A stretch of 64,000 nucleotides of DNA from Myxococcales bacterium (GCA_020633325.1 JACKDX010000002.1:310001-374000); one strand, 5' to 3'. Shown: positions 1 to 9,665, numbered from the stretch's first letter. Notes: generated by a model not told the origin, from the letters alone. Numbers and translations are program-made.

Positions 1-39
1 AAGCAGCGTGAGCTCCGCCTCATTGGGCTGCTTGACTGA
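1..39 (+). CDS. possible 3' end of an upstream gene
   Basis: Frame 1 is open from the window edge to a TGA at 37-39 and would encode a short tail ending in GLLD. It lies on the same strand as the arginine operon. Too little is present to name a product, and the open frame could be chance. Between 40 and 111 I see no other gene or clear promoter. Confidence 0.25.
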   Translation, partial: KQRELRLIGLLD

Positions 40-111
40 TCTCGAACCCAATGGCGTTCTTTCCGTCAAGGGCACTTGAATTTGCCCTCATTCGCGCGAT
101 AGTAGCGATCT

Positions 112-999
112 TTGGCCGTGCAAGAATTGATTCAAAAAGCCTCCATTTTACACGAAGCGCTGCCCTATATTCGGCGTTTTCGGGGGCAGACTTTTGTGAT
201 CAAGTACGGCGGGCACGCCATGGTCGACTCAGCGCTCCGTGATAGTTTCGCCCGTGACGTCCTGCTGTTGAAGTTTGTGGGCATCAACCCGGTGGTCGTC
301 CATGGTGGTGGACCGCAAATCGATGAGACCCTCGCATCCATGGGCGTCGTCTCAGAACGCATCGATGGGTTAAGGGTGACAGACGAGAGAACGATGGGCG
401 TTGTCGAAATGGTGCTTGGGGGTAAGACCAATCAGGAAATTGTGTCGCTGGTCTGTTCACATGGCGGTCGCGCAGTCGGCCTCACCGGCAAAGACGACGC
501 GTTTATGGTCGCTGAAAAAGTGGACCGGATGCGGACAAAAAAGGGTAAGTGGCTGGATCCGGGGCGGGTAGGCGTGGTCAAACATATTCGGCCAGCCCTT
601 GTAGAGCAGCTCGTGTCTGGCGGCTTTATCCCTGTGATCGCACCGGTGGCGGTGGACGAGCACGGTGTCGCGCTCAACGTGAATGCCGACATCGTGGCAG
701 GCAAGCTCGCTGAGGCTCTTAACGCTGAAAAGCTCGTCCTCTTAACAGATATCGAAGGCGTCTGCGATGCCGCGGGAGGGCTGCTGAGGTCGTTGACCGC
801 CAAGGAGGCCAAAGCGCTCAGGCAACAGGGGGTCATCGCCGGTGGTATGATTCCCAAGGTGCAGTGCGCCTTGGATGCTTTGCAGCATGGGGTTCGCACC
901 GCGCATATTGTTGATGGACGAATGCAGCACGCAGTTCTCCTAGAGATCTTTACGGACAGAGGTATCGGAACCGAGATACGTGAAAGGGCCCGGAGTTGA
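112..999 (+). CDS. argB: acetylglutamate kinase ArgB
   Basis: Phosphorylates N-acetylglutamate with ATP, the second step of arginine synthesis, in the cytoplasm. The 295-residue length is normal for the amino-acid kinase family. Visible motifs are KYGGHAM (31-37), the glycine loop HGGGPQI (64-70), and VNADIVAGKLAEAL followed by LLTDIEG in the C-terminal half. The N-terminal stretch HEALPYIRRF matches the extra helix of arginine-inhibited hexameric kinases such as the Pseudomonas type, so feedback inhibition by arginine is likely (inference). The start is TTG at 112, because the conserved N-terminal helix needs this length. It heads argB-argD-argF. Confidence 0.96.
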   Translation: MAVQELIQKASILHEALPYIRRFRGQTFVIKYGGHAMVDSALRDSFARDVLLLKFVGINPVVVHGGGPQIDETLASMGVVSERIDGLRVTDERTMGVVEMVLGGKTNQEIVSLVCSHGGRAVGLTGKDDAFMVAEKVDRMRTKKGKWLDPGRVGVVKHIRPALVEQLVSGGFIPVIAPVAVDEHGVALNVNADIVAGKLAEALNAEKLVLLTDIEGVCDAAGGLLRSLTAKEAKALRQQGVIAGGMIPKVQCALDALQHGVRTAHIVDGRMQHAVLLEIFTDRGIGTEIRERARS

Positions 1000-1000
1000 T

Positions 1001-2218
1001 ATGCCATCCCATGACGACTTAATCGCCGCCGCAAAAGGCGCTTTTACCGCAAATATGCGTCCTGCGCCCATCGTGTTCGAGCGCGGGAAGGGCTGCAGGC
1101 TTTGGGATGTCACCGGCCGCGAGTACTTGGATCTATGCGCCGGAATTGCCGTGGTGTCTGTAGGGCATAGCCATCCCACCTTAGTAAGTGCGTTGCAAGA
1201 TCAGTGCGCACAACTGATGCACGTCTCCAACTTATTTTTCAACGACAAGGTGATTGCGTTGGCCAAAGCGCTAACAGATCGCACCATGTTTGATCGCGTG
1301 TACTTTTCCAACAGTGGAACTGAAGCCATCGAAGCGCTGATCAAACTCGCCCGACGCTACCACCATGATCAAGGTCGCACGGAGCGCCGAGGTTTCATCG
1401 CTGCCGAGCGCAGCTTTCATGGGCGCACCATGGGAGCGCTCAGTTTGACAGGTCAGCCCAAGTATCAGGTTGGAATGGGGCCTCTCCTTGAGCCGGTGAG
1501 TTTGGTTCCCTTCGGCGACTTGAACGCGCTTGAGGCAGCGATCAATCCGAGCACCGCAGCAGTGATTTTAGAGCCTGTTCAAGCAGAGGGCGGCATTTTT
1601 GAGGCCACCCCGCACTATTTGCGCGGCGTGCGCGAGATGTGCGATCGCCACCAGATCCTGCTTTTCCTTGACGAGGTACAAACCGGCTATGGGCGCACGG
1701 GCAAGTTCCTGGCCTCCGAGTGGAGCGGAATTATACCAGATGGCTGTGCATTGGCCAAAGGGATGGGAGGCGGATTTCCCATCGGCGGCATAGCGGTCAA
1801 AGAGTTCCTCAAAGATGGGTTGCCGCCAGGGAGTCATGCGACAACCTTTGGGGGCAATGCCCTAGCGGCCGCGGCAGGCTTGGCGGTATTAAAGATATTT
1901 GACGATGAGAGCATCCTTCTTCATGTGCAGAAGGTCGGCGCGTATTTGGGTACACGTCTAGAGGCGCTCCGGGCCTCGCTCCCTGAGGGAGTGGTCACTG
2001 AACAGCGCGGGCTGGGTTTGTTGCAAGGGCTCGCGCTTCATGATCGCGTAGATGCACAGGCTGCGTTGGCCCGGATTCGGGATGGCGGCGTCTTGCTATC
2101 CCTCGCCGGCGGACAAGTCCTAAGGTTTTCCCCTCCTCTCGTTGTGAGTGAGGCGGAGATCGACGAGGGACTTCAGGTGGTGGCAGATGTGCTTTCCCGA
2201 ACGAGGCCCGCGGAATGA
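1001..2218 (+). CDS. argD: acetylornithine aminotransferase ArgD
   Basis: PLP-dependent class III aminotransferase converting N-acetylglutamate semialdehyde to N-acetylornithine. Motifs in order are SVGHSHP, SNSGTEAIEALIKLARRY, LDEVQTGYGRTGKF, and the PLP lysine K253 in ALAKGMGGGFPIGG, then THATTFGGN-type residues. At 405 residues it has the usual family length. I chose ATG 1001, which has GGAG just upstream inside the argB stop region. A GTG at 980 would overlap argB by 20 nt. It could also act on succinyldiaminopimelate, as many ArgD proteins do. It overlaps argF by four bases. Confidence 0.95.
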   Translation: MPSHDDLIAAAKGAFTANMRPAPIVFERGKGCRLWDVTGREYLDLCAGIAVVSVGHSHPTLVSALQDQCAQLMHVSNLFFNDKVIALAKALTDRTMFDRVYFSNSGTEAIEALIKLARRYHHDQGRTERRGFIAAERSFHGRTMGALSLTGQPKYQVGMGPLLEPVSLVPFGDLNALEAAINPSTAAVILEPVQAEGGIFEATPHYLRGVREMCDRHQILLFLDEVQTGYGRTGKFLASEWSGIIPDGCALAKGMGGGFPIGGIAVKEFLKDGLPPGSHATTFGGNALAAAAGLAVLKIFDDESILLHVQKVGAYLGTRLEALRASLPEGVVTEQRGLGLLQGLALHDRVDAQAALARIRDGGVLLSLAGGQVLRFSPPLVVSEAEIDEGLQVVADVLSRTRPAE

Positions 2219-3138
2219 TCAGCCGCCATCTGCTTACGTTGCTGGATCTTGGCGCAGATGGTCTGCGATCTGTGTTGCGCCGGGCCCATGAGCTCAAGTC
2301 GCTACGTGGCAAAGAAGAGCATCCTCGGTCGCTTGCGCACAAAAGCGTGGTCATCCTTTTGGAGAAGGCCTCGACACGCACGCGGGTATCCTTTGAAGTC
2401 GGGATCCATGAGCTCGGTGGCCACCCCGTGGTGCTCGAAGCCAAGGACATCCAGCTCCACCGGGGCGAGACCATCGAGGATACGGCCCAGGTACTTTCTC
2501 GGTATGTTCACGCCATCATCTATCGTACCCACGGACACGAGCGTGCAGAGGCATTGGCAAAAAGCGCCTCGGTACCCATCATCAATGGACTTTCGGACAC
2601 CTATCACCCGTGTCAGATTTTGGCTGATCTCATGACTGTCGAGGAGACTGTGGCGCGACCGCTCTCGGAGCTAAAGGTGGTATGGATTGGTGATGGCAAT
2701 AACATCGCGCACTCCTGGATTAACGCCTCGGCGTTGCTTGGCTTTGAGCTCGTCTTAGCGACGCCGGCGGCCTATGCGCCCGATCCACGGGTGCTTTCCC
2801 GTGCCACAGCCATGCCCCCATGCCGTGTGCATCTCACCGAGGATGTGGCGAGTGCTGTCAGGGGGGCGGATGTAGTTTCAACCGACGTTTGGACCAGCAT
2901 GGGGCAAGAATCCGAGAAACAGCAGCGCCACGCAGTATTCGCCCCGTATACGGTGACCGAATCGATGATGAGAAAAGCAAAGAGAGACGCTATATTTCTC
3001 CACTGCTTGCCGGCCCATCGTGGAGAAGAGGTAGATGCTGCGGTTATCGACGGAGCGGCATCGCGCGTATGGCAAGAAGCGGAAAACCGCTTGCATGCTC
3101 AGAAGGCGCTGCTTGAGCGACTACTTGCCGATCCATGA
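2215..3138 (+). CDS. argF: ornithine carbamoyltransferase ArgF
   Basis: Transfers the carbamoyl group from carbamoyl phosphate to ornithine, giving citrulline. The signature residues are all present: the carbamoyl-phosphate loop STRTR (53-57), HPCQ (about 131-134), and the ornithine-site HCLP (263-266). The length of 307 is standard. The start ATG overlaps the argD stop (ATGA), as does the next gene's start with this stop, so translation of argD, argF and the J-domain gene is probably coupled. Confidence 0.96.
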   Translation: MISRHLLTLLDLGADGLRSVLRRAHELKSLRGKEEHPRSLAHKSVVILLEKASTRTRVSFEVGIHELGGHPVVLEAKDIQLHRGETIEDTAQVLSRYVHAIIYRTHGHERAEALAKSASVPIINGLSDTYHPCQILADLMTVEETVARPLSELKVVWIGDGNNIAHSWINASALLGFELVLATPAAYAPDPRVLSRATAMPPCRVHLTEDVASAVRGADVVSTDVWTSMGQESEKQQRHAVFAPYTVTESMMRKAKRDAIFLHCLPAHRGEEVDAAVIDGAASRVWQEAENRLHAQKALLERLLADP

Positions 3139-4541
3139 CATCCGATGCGAAGTCATCCGGGGGTGTGCCTAAACGCATCGCCGACGTCCAGACCGCCAAG
3201 TTGGATTTAAGCGTGCAAGAGTTATACCTTCTTTCGGTGATTGACGGCGTACTCGATGCATCTGCGCTGGCCGCTCACACGGGGCTTCACGTATCGTCGG
3301 TCATTTCCATGCTGAGCCGGCTTGAAGCGCATGGTGTCATAAGATGGACCATAGCCCCAAACGTTGAAGCCACCGATCGCAAAGCTGGATCGCCGCGCTC
3401 GTCAAAGGCGATCACGCCTGACGAAGACGAAGTGGATCTCGATGCGGACCGTCGTCGACAGATAAATGAAATGCTGATCCGGCTGGATGCGGAGTCCTAC
3501 TATGCATTGTTTGGCCTCAAAGGAGATGCGGAACGCAGTGCGATCCGCGCTGCGTACTTTAAGCTCTCGAAACTTTATCATCCGGACTCGATGTTTGGGA
3601 AGAGGCTGGGTCGCTATCAGAGCAAAATGGAAAAAATCTTTGCCCACTTGAGCCAAGGATACGAGGTCCTCGGCAAGCCGGAGAGCCGGGCGGAGTACGA
3701 TCGGTATCTGAAAGTGCGTGCCAACGCGGACGCTGCGCGGGTAATGTTGGACTCCGTAGATGCTGAGTTGGAGGGTGATGCTGGAAGCGGAAACCTGGGG
3801 GAAGCACCCGCGACGCCTCCGAGTGAGGCACCTCCATCGCCCAAGAATCCCGAGCGGCGTCGGCAACTCGCGGCCAAACGCATCATGAGAACCATGGGAC
3901 GGTCTTTGCCCCCCGCCTCACCAGCTGATCTCCATTCACAGAGAGAAAAAGCCCATAAGCTCGCCAAGGCGGTGATGTCATCGATTTCGAGCGGCTCCTC
4001 GGTGCGTTCGGGCATCGGGAAAGCCACCCAGTTTTTAAGGGCAGCGAAGGATGCTGAGGATCGTGGAGAGTTGCCTGCGGCAATGAATGCCTTACGTCTT
4101 GCCAAGGCCCTTGCGCCTGCGAATGCGGATATCGAGATGGAATACAAACGGGTTCGGGGCGTGGTGCTCGAACAATTGGTCGGCGATTACATCATGCAAG
4201 CGCGCTACGAGGAAACGCTGAAAATGTGGCGTGCCGCAGCCGACTCATGGGCCAAGGTCGCCGAGGCAAAGCCCGAAGATGCCTTCACCCATCGGAGGGT
4301 GGCAGTGTTGCTTTTAGAGTCAAATACGGATACCCGTCGCGCGCACAAATATGCGAAACGCGCAGTGGAACTCAAACCTGAAGATCCGGACAGCCATCTC
4401 GTTTTGGCCAAGGTGCTCTTGGAGCAGGGGCTGAAACGCAATGCGCAGCGCCAACTGGAGGAAGGTCTTGCCGTTTCACCTCAGCACGATGGACTCAAGG
4501 AGCTATTAAAGGAAGTCAAACAGGCAGGCCCCAATCAATAG
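3135..4541 (+). CDS. J-domain co-chaperone with N-terminal winged-helix-like region and C-terminal TPRs
   Basis: A 468-residue mosaic protein. Residues about 20-72 look like a small winged-helix or DUF4388-like domain. Residues 119-191 form a J domain with the catalytic HPD at 149-151, which would stimulate ATP hydrolysis by Hsp70. A charged proline-rich linker follows, and from about 295 helical TPR-type repeats run to the end. It lacks the Gly/Phe and zinc-finger regions of true DnaJ. The gene overlaps argF by four bases and is followed 42 nt later by dnaK, so it is probably the dedicated partner of that Hsp70. The client is unknown. Confidence 0.85.
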   Translation: MTSDAKSSGGVPKRIADVQTAKLDLSVQELYLLSVIDGVLDASALAAHTGLHVSSVISMLSRLEAHGVIRWTIAPNVEATDRKAGSPRSSKAITPDEDEVDLDADRRRQINEMLIRLDAESYYALFGLKGDAERSAIRAAYFKLSKLYHPDSMFGKRLGRYQSKMEKIFAHLSQGYEVLGKPESRAEYDRYLKVRANADAARVMLDSVDAELEGDAGSGNLGEAPATPPSEAPPSPKNPERRRQLAAKRIMRTMGRSLPPASPADLHSQREKAHKLAKAVMSSISSGSSVRSGIGKATQFLRAAKDAEDRGELPAAMNALRLAKALAPANADIEMEYKRVRGVVLEQLVGDYIMQARYEETLKMWRAAADSWAKVAEAKPEDAFTHRRVAVLLLESNTDTRRAHKYAKRAVELKPEDPDSHLVLAKVLLEQGLKRNAQRQLEEGLAVSPQHDGLKELLKEVKQAGPNQ

Positions 4542-4583
4542 CCCCCTGAGCACGAATATGATATGCCGGAGCAGGAATAACCC

Positions 4584-6407
4584 ATGGAACGCGTGATTGG
4601 CATTGATCTTGGCACGACCAACTCGTGTGTGGCGATTGTTGAAAATGGGGTTCCGACAGTCATTCAGAACCGCGGCGGGTACAAGACCACGCCATCGATG
4701 GTTGCCATTACCGAGGCAGGCAAACGGTTGGTCGGCCACATCGCGAAGCGCCAAGCGGTCACCAACGCCGAGAACACGGTATATGCGGCAAAACGCCTCA
4801 TAGGTCGTACGTGGGACAGTCCACAGGTTCAAAACGCGACCAGCACGTGTGCCTACCGCATCGTGGAAGGCCCGCACAACGATGCGCGCATTGAGCTTCG
4901 CAACAAAGTGTACAGCATCCCCGAAATGAGCGCGATGATTTTGCAGGAGATGCGGCTTATTGCTGAGGAATACTTAGGAGAGGAAGTGCGCAAGGCCGTG
5001 GTGACCGTCCCTGCGTATTTCAACGATAATCAACGACAGGCGACGAAAGATGCTGGTACGATCGCGGGACTCGAGGTCATCCGCATCGTTAACGAGCCCA
5101 CTGCGGCAGCATTGGCTTTCGGGTTTCATAAAGACATCAGCCAAACCGTAGCGGTGTTTGACCTGGGTGGCGGCACCTTTGATATCTCAATTCTAGAGAT
5201 TAGCGACTCTGAAGTCTTCAAGGTCGTGAGCAGCGCGGGTGACACATTCCTTGGGGGGGAGGACTTCGACGTTCGCATCATGAATTGGCTCGTCGATGAG
5301 TTTCAAGCGGAGCACGGAATCAATTTGCGCGAAGATCGTATGGCGCTCCAACGTCTTAAGGATGCCGCGGAGAAGGCGAAATGCGAGCTTTCGAGTGTCG
5401 AAGAGACAGAAATTAATCTCCCATTTGTGATCTCAAATGCTCACAATGAGGCGCTGCATCTTCAACACGTGCTGACGCGCCAACGGCTCAACCAGATGTG
5501 TGAAGATTACGTGCTTCGGACCATTGAGATCTGTCGGGTCACGCTTGACGATGCCGGATTGTCGAGCAACGAAATTGAGGAGGTTATTCTCGTCGGCGGC
5601 ATGACACGCATGCCCCGTTTGCAAGAGGCGGTCGCAGAATTTTTTGGGCGTGAACCAAACAAAGGTGTCCATCCCGATGAAGTTGTTGCGTTGGGGGCGG
5701 CCATTCAGGGCGACGCATTGCTGGGCGAACAGAAAGATATGATCTTGCTGGATGTCACGCCCCATACTCTGGGAATTATGGTCGTGGGCGGCTATTTCGA
5801 GGAGCTGATCCCCCAGAACACCACGATTCCTACGTCAAGATCAAAGGTGTTTACCACGGTGCGAGACAACCAAACCGCCGTTAAGATTCTGGTGATGCAG
5901 GGAGAGTCCAAGCGTGCTGAGGCCAACGAACTGCTTGGCGAGTTCGTGTTGACGGGCCTTAGAAAGGCGCCCGCGGGACAGGTCGAAATCGATGTCGTCT
6001 TTGAGATCAACGCCGATGGCATCGTGAGCGTCAGTGCGAAGGATCTTGAAACCGGCTCTGAGCAATCGATCACCGTCACTTCAACAAGTGGTCTAACCCT
6101 TGAAGAGATCACATCCATGGCTGTCAAGGCGGAAAGCATAGCGGTTGCGCGTCGTTCCGACGACGCCATGGAAGCGGTCCGTCAGGAGACAGAGACGATC
6201 GTCGCGGAGATCGAGCAGTTGTTTCCGGAAGTCGAGCAAGTCGTCGCAGAAAGTGAGTTTGGACGTGATGCGATAGAAAAGGCCAGGGCGATTGTTGAAC
6301 GGGTCCAAGCTCTTATCGCACGGGGAGATGTCGATGGCGTAAGAGAGCAACTCGACGCGCTGAAACGAACGCGCCGGATGTTCCGTGGCGTTGTGGGCAA
6401 AACATAG
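4584..6407 (+). CDS. dnaK: Hsp70 chaperone DnaK (paralogue, short lid)
   Basis: ATP-driven Hsp70 chaperone. The nucleotide-binding domain opens with IGIDLGTTNSC (5-15) and contains NEPTAAALAFG, DLGGGTFD and VGGMTRMP. The substrate-binding domain includes LLDVTPHTLGI. At 607 residues it is shorter than housekeeping DnaK (about 638). The helical lid is reduced, and the tail ends in RGVVGKT without the usual acidic EE-rich terminus. It sits between a J-domain/TPR gene and argG with no clear heat-shock promoter or CIRCE element upstream. I infer a specialised, constitutively co-expressed Hsp70 rather than the main stress DnaK. Confidence 0.9.
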   Translation: MERVIGIDLGTTNSCVAIVENGVPTVIQNRGGYKTTPSMVAITEAGKRLVGHIAKRQAVTNAENTVYAAKRLIGRTWDSPQVQNATSTCAYRIVEGPHNDARIELRNKVYSIPEMSAMILQEMRLIAEEYLGEEVRKAVVTVPAYFNDNQRQATKDAGTIAGLEVIRIVNEPTAAALAFGFHKDISQTVAVFDLGGGTFDISILEISDSEVFKVVSSAGDTFLGGEDFDVRIMNWLVDEFQAEHGINLREDRMALQRLKDAAEKAKCELSSVEETEINLPFVISNAHNEALHLQHVLTRQRLNQMCEDYVLRTIEICRVTLDDAGLSSNEIEEVILVGGMTRMPRLQEAVAEFFGREPNKGVHPDEVVALGAAIQGDALLGEQKDMILLDVTPHTLGIMVVGGYFEELIPQNTTIPTSRSKVFTTVRDNQTAVKILVMQGESKRAEANELLGEFVLTGLRKAPAGQVEIDVVFEINADGIVSVSAKDLETGSEQSITVTSTSGLTLEEITSMAVKAESIAVARRSDDAMEAVRQETETIVAEIEQLFPEVEQVVAESEFGRDAIEKARAIVERVQALIARGDVDGVREQLDALKRTRRMFRGVVGKT

Positions 6408-6425
6408 CACGCAGGATGGTTCGCA

Positions 6426-7619
6426 GTGGAACATAAGAAAATTGTGGTCGCATACAGCGGTGGCCTGGATACATCCATCATCCTGACCTGGCTCAAGGAA
6501 AACTATAACGTGGAGGTGATCGCATATTGTGCCGAGGTGGGTCAGAGCGAGGACCTCGAGAGCGTTCACGAAAAGGCTCTGGCGACTGGCGCGAGCCAGT
6601 GCGTGATTCGAGACCTTAGAGACGAGTTTGTCAGAGATTACTGTTTCCCGATGTTGCGAGCGAATGCTGTATACGAAGGAGAGTATCTATTAGGGACATC
6701 CATTGCGCGCCCCGTCATCGCCAAGGCGCAAGTCGAGATTGCGCACGAGGTGGGAGCAACAGCCATCGCTCACGGAGCAACAGGCAAAGGAAACGATCAA
6801 GTGCGGTTCGAGCTGTCCGCCTTGAGTATCGACCCCAATATCCGCATAATCGCGCCCTGGCGAGAGTGGGAGCTGCGATCGCGAACCGATTGTATTAACT
6901 ACGCGAAAGCGCACGGCATCCCCATCCCCGTCACACCAAAGAAGCCATATTCGACGGACCGAAATTTATTTCATGTCAGTTATGAAGGCGGCGTACTCGA
7001 GGATCCATGGCAGGAACCTGATCCAGACATGTTTTGTTGGACCACCGATCCGCACAAAGCGCCCGAAGAGGCCGAAGAACTTGTGATTGGGTATGAATGT
7101 GGAAACCCGGTCTCAGTTCAGGGTAAAGCGCTGGGGCCTCGGGAGCTGCTAGAGACGCTGAATGCACGCGGGGCGGTGCACGGAATTGGCCGCACTGACA
7201 TCGTTGAAAGCCGTTTTGTCGGCATGAAGTCTCGCGGCGTTTATGAAACGCCTGGCGGAACAATTTTGCACAAGGCGCATCGCGCTCTGGAATCCATTAC
7301 GATGGATCGCGAAGTAATGCGCCTGCGCGATCAGCTGGTGCCGGAGTATGCGGCAATGGTTTATCGCGGATTTTGGTTTTCTCCAGAGCGGGAGGTGCTT
7401 CAGACTCTCATGGATGCCGCACAGAAGGACGTGACTGGTGAGGTGCGTCTGCGACTGTATAAAGGCGGCATGCAAGTACTGGGGCGCCGCGCACCTCGTT
7501 CTTTTTACAATCCAGAATATGCCACATTTGAGGCGGACGATGTGTACGACCAACGAGATGCGACTGGCTTTATTCGCCTTAATGCTTTGCGCTTGCGTTT
7601 GCGTGCGCTTCAGCGTTAG
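6426..7619 (+). CDS. argG: argininosuccinate synthase ArgG
   Basis: Ligates citrulline and aspartate with ATP to give argininosuccinate. The ATP-pyrophosphatase P-loop AYSGGLDTS is at 9-17. Further family motifs are GATGKGNDQVRFE, YSTDRNLFHVSYEGG and GRTDIVESRFVGMKSRGVYETP. The length of 397 is standard. Translation starts at GTG 6426, 18 nt after dnaK, with GGATGG upstream. No argH, argC or argJ is in the window, so the last step is encoded elsewhere. Confidence 0.96.
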   Translation: MEHKKIVVAYSGGLDTSIILTWLKENYNVEVIAYCAEVGQSEDLESVHEKALATGASQCVIRDLRDEFVRDYCFPMLRANAVYEGEYLLGTSIARPVIAKAQVEIAHEVGATAIAHGATGKGNDQVRFELSALSIDPNIRIIAPWREWELRSRTDCINYAKAHGIPIPVTPKKPYSTDRNLFHVSYEGGVLEDPWQEPDPDMFCWTTDPHKAPEEAEELVIGYECGNPVSVQGKALGPRELLETLNARGAVHGIGRTDIVESRFVGMKSRGVYETPGGTILHKAHRALESITMDREVMRLRDQLVPEYAAMVYRGFWFSPEREVLQTLMDAAQKDVTGEVRLRLYKGGMQVLGRRAPRSFYNPEYATFEADDVYDQRDATGFIRLNALRLRLRALQR

Positions 7620-7690
7620 TTTGCAAACTATCACATTTGGCGCTAAAATAACGGCCCTCCGCGCAAGAGCTACGAAGGATCGATAACGGA

Positions 7691-8971
7691 TTGGAAGGTC
7701 CAACTACACACATCATCGTACTTGTCTTCGCGTTTATGGCCGCTTCAGGATTTGCGGTGCTCAACAACGCTTTGGCAAGTCTTGGAGAAGGCCGCCTCAA
7801 GGCCTTTCTGGATGATACCATTTTAAAGAAAAGCGCAGCACGTCTGCTTCGCGACCGTTCTGCCATTCATCTTCGATTGGTGGTGGGGCGGGTGCTTTCG
7901 CTGGGGACTGCTGCCATCATGCTTGTTATGTTGCTTGGCCGTGTGTTGCCATTTTCTCTTGCATGGTTAGTGGCGACTTTGGGATTGGCGGTGATTGACG
8001 GCTCATGCAATGCATTGTTGTCGCGGATATTGCGCTCGCATGCGCGTGCCCGCGTGGTGGAGATTTTTCGCTGGTTTCGGCCTCTCGAATGGTGCCTGGC
8101 TATCGTGGCTGCGCCAGCACTTCTGATCAAGCAGGCTGTCGAACGGCTTACGCCGAATGAAGCGTTTGAGACAACAGATAGCGTGACGGAATTTGACGTA
8201 GAACGTATGATCAACCGCGGTGAGCAAAGCGGGACGCTCTCAGAGCTCCATGCCCAAATGCTGCGAAGCATACTTGAGTTTCAAGATACCGTCACACGGG
8301 AAGTCATGATTCCCCGCACGCACGTGGTGGCTCTTGAAATGCATATGCCGGTGCAGGCCGCCCTAGGTATCGTCGTCGATAAAGGGCACAGCCGGTATCC
8401 CGTGTTTCGTGATAGCGTGGATCACATAGAGGGACTACTGTACGCGAAGGACCTGTTTAGACTTTTTAACGACGGAGTCTCTCCTGCAACGGATATCGCA
8501 CAGCTCGTCCGGCGTCCCGCATATTTTGTGCCGGAGAGCAAAAAAGTAAGTTCGCTGCTCCGGGAAATGCAGGTGCGCAGATTTCATATGGCGGTAGTAA
8601 TCGACGAATTTGGTGGTACTGCGGGCATCGTTACGTTGGAGGATATCATCGAAGAAATTGTGGGCGAGATTCGCGATGAGCACGACAAGGAAGACCCGCC
8701 TGTCAGACAGCTTCGTCCCGGCGTTTATACGGCCAAAGCCTCCGTTTCCATTTATGATCTCGAGGACATTCTAGAGATGGAGATTCCAAAATCTAACGGC
8801 GATTACGACTCCTTAGGCGGCATGATCACCGAGCTAACAGGACGGGTGCCTGAGGTGGGGGAATCAGTGGAAATTGGCGGTCTGGTGCTGACGATTCGCG
8901 ATGCGGACAAGAAGCACGTTGTCCGCGTGGAGATTCGTAAGTCGTTGCCGTCAAAAGTCATCGCGGGCTAA
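7691..8971 (+). CDS. CorC/HlyC-type membrane protein with CBS pair
   Basis: Inner-membrane protein of the hemolysin/CNNM-CorC family, members of which take part in Mg2+ or Co2+ handling. The N-terminal 140 residues hold about three to four hydrophobic helices (DUF21-like, somewhat divergent). A CBS pair follows, with VTREVMIPRTHVVALE, GHSRYPVFRD, MAVVIDEFGGTAGIVTLEDIIEEIVGEI. The C-terminal domain (about 340-420) is the transporter-associated CorC_HlyC fold with YDSLGGMI. The start is TTG 7691, as there is no nearby in-frame ATG with a better site. Substrate not provable from sequence. Confidence 0.88.
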   Translation: MEGPTTHIIVLVFAFMAASGFAVLNNALASLGEGRLKAFLDDTILKKSAARLLRDRSAIHLRLVVGRVLSLGTAAIMLVMLLGRVLPFSLAWLVATLGLAVIDGSCNALLSRILRSHARARVVEIFRWFRPLEWCLAIVAAPALLIKQAVERLTPNEAFETTDSVTEFDVERMINRGEQSGTLSELHAQMLRSILEFQDTVTREVMIPRTHVVALEMHMPVQAALGIVVDKGHSRYPVFRDSVDHIEGLLYAKDLFRLFNDGVSPATDIAQLVRRPAYFVPESKKVSSLLREMQVRRFHMAVVIDEFGGTAGIVTLEDIIEEIVGEIRDEHDKEDPPVRQLRPGVYTAKASVSIYDLEDILEMEIPKSNGDYDSLGGMITELTGRVPEVGESVEIGGLVLTIRDADKKHVVRVEIRKSLPSKVIAG

Positions 8972-8999
8972 GAGACCATCGCGGCTGGGCCAATGCCAG

Positions 9000-9644
9000 T
9001 CAATCATAGGGGAGCCAGAGTTGCTCGACATCGATACCCGCAGATTTGGGGGTGATCAGTGTAAGATGCGCGATCTGGCCCTCTGGCGCTTCGCCAACCG
9101 AACCGACATTGATGATGTGAGCGCCTCCAATTTGACGTTGGAACGGCACGTGAGAAGAGCCGCAGACTATGATGTCGGCAGGATCATCGTTGACCAAGGT
9201 AGCGATTTCCTCATCGCTCATATCGATAGAAATTTCTAAAAATGGGTCGAGCGGTGATCCATGCACCAAAAGCAGCTCCGTGCCATCAAGCAGAGGGAAT
9301 CGGCGCGTCAAAGGAAGCCTCTTGAGCCGCATGATTCCTAAATCGCCGAGTGCCTCCCTGACTTCGTAAAAACGTTCAATGGCCCGCTGGTCCTGGTCCT
9401 GGCGTGAGACAAACGCCGAGCTTGTGAGTGTATAGAGTGCCTTATCGCTCGGGCCCTGCACGCACTGCGCTCGGGCCTTTTCAAGCAGTTGCCATAGTTC
9501 ACGGGGATGGTCTCCACCAAACACGAGATCGCCGGCTACGAGTAAATCCGTGATGGCCCGTTGCGAGAGCTCATCGAGCACCACGCGGAAAGCCGAAAGA
9601 TTCCCGTGAATATCTGAAATACACGCAAAGGGGCGGTTGAGCAT
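9000..9644 (-). CDS. calcineurin-like phosphoesterase, YfcE/MJ0936-like, altered metal motifs
   Basis: A 214-residue single-domain metallophosphoesterase. Seen motifs are SDIHGN (D11, H13), AGD (D39), VHG (H128) and a final NVGSVG. The block normally reading GN-x-D is GPSD (64-67), and GHTH is GSSH (162-165), so two of the usual seven metal ligands are replaced. It may bind one metal only, use a different mechanism, or be inactive. It is transcribed divergently from a small TPR-like gene and converges on the CorC gene. Confidence 0.8.
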   Translation of the reverse strand: MLNRPFACISDIHGNLSAFRVVLDELSQRAITDLLVAGDLVFGGDHPRELWQLLEKARAQCVQGPSDKALYTLTSSAFVSRQDQDQRAIERFYEVREALGDLGIMRLKRLPLTRRFPLLDGTELLLVHGSPLDPFLEISIDMSDEEIATLVNDDPADIIVCGSSHVPFQRQIGGAHIINVGSVGEAPEGQIAHLTLITPKSAGIDVEQLWLPYD

Positions 9645-9665
9645 CAGAAGGAATGGGTAGACCGT

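Noticed and set aside
51..242. Open frame overlapping argB
   Set aside because: It is an out-of-frame shadow of the argB N-terminus.
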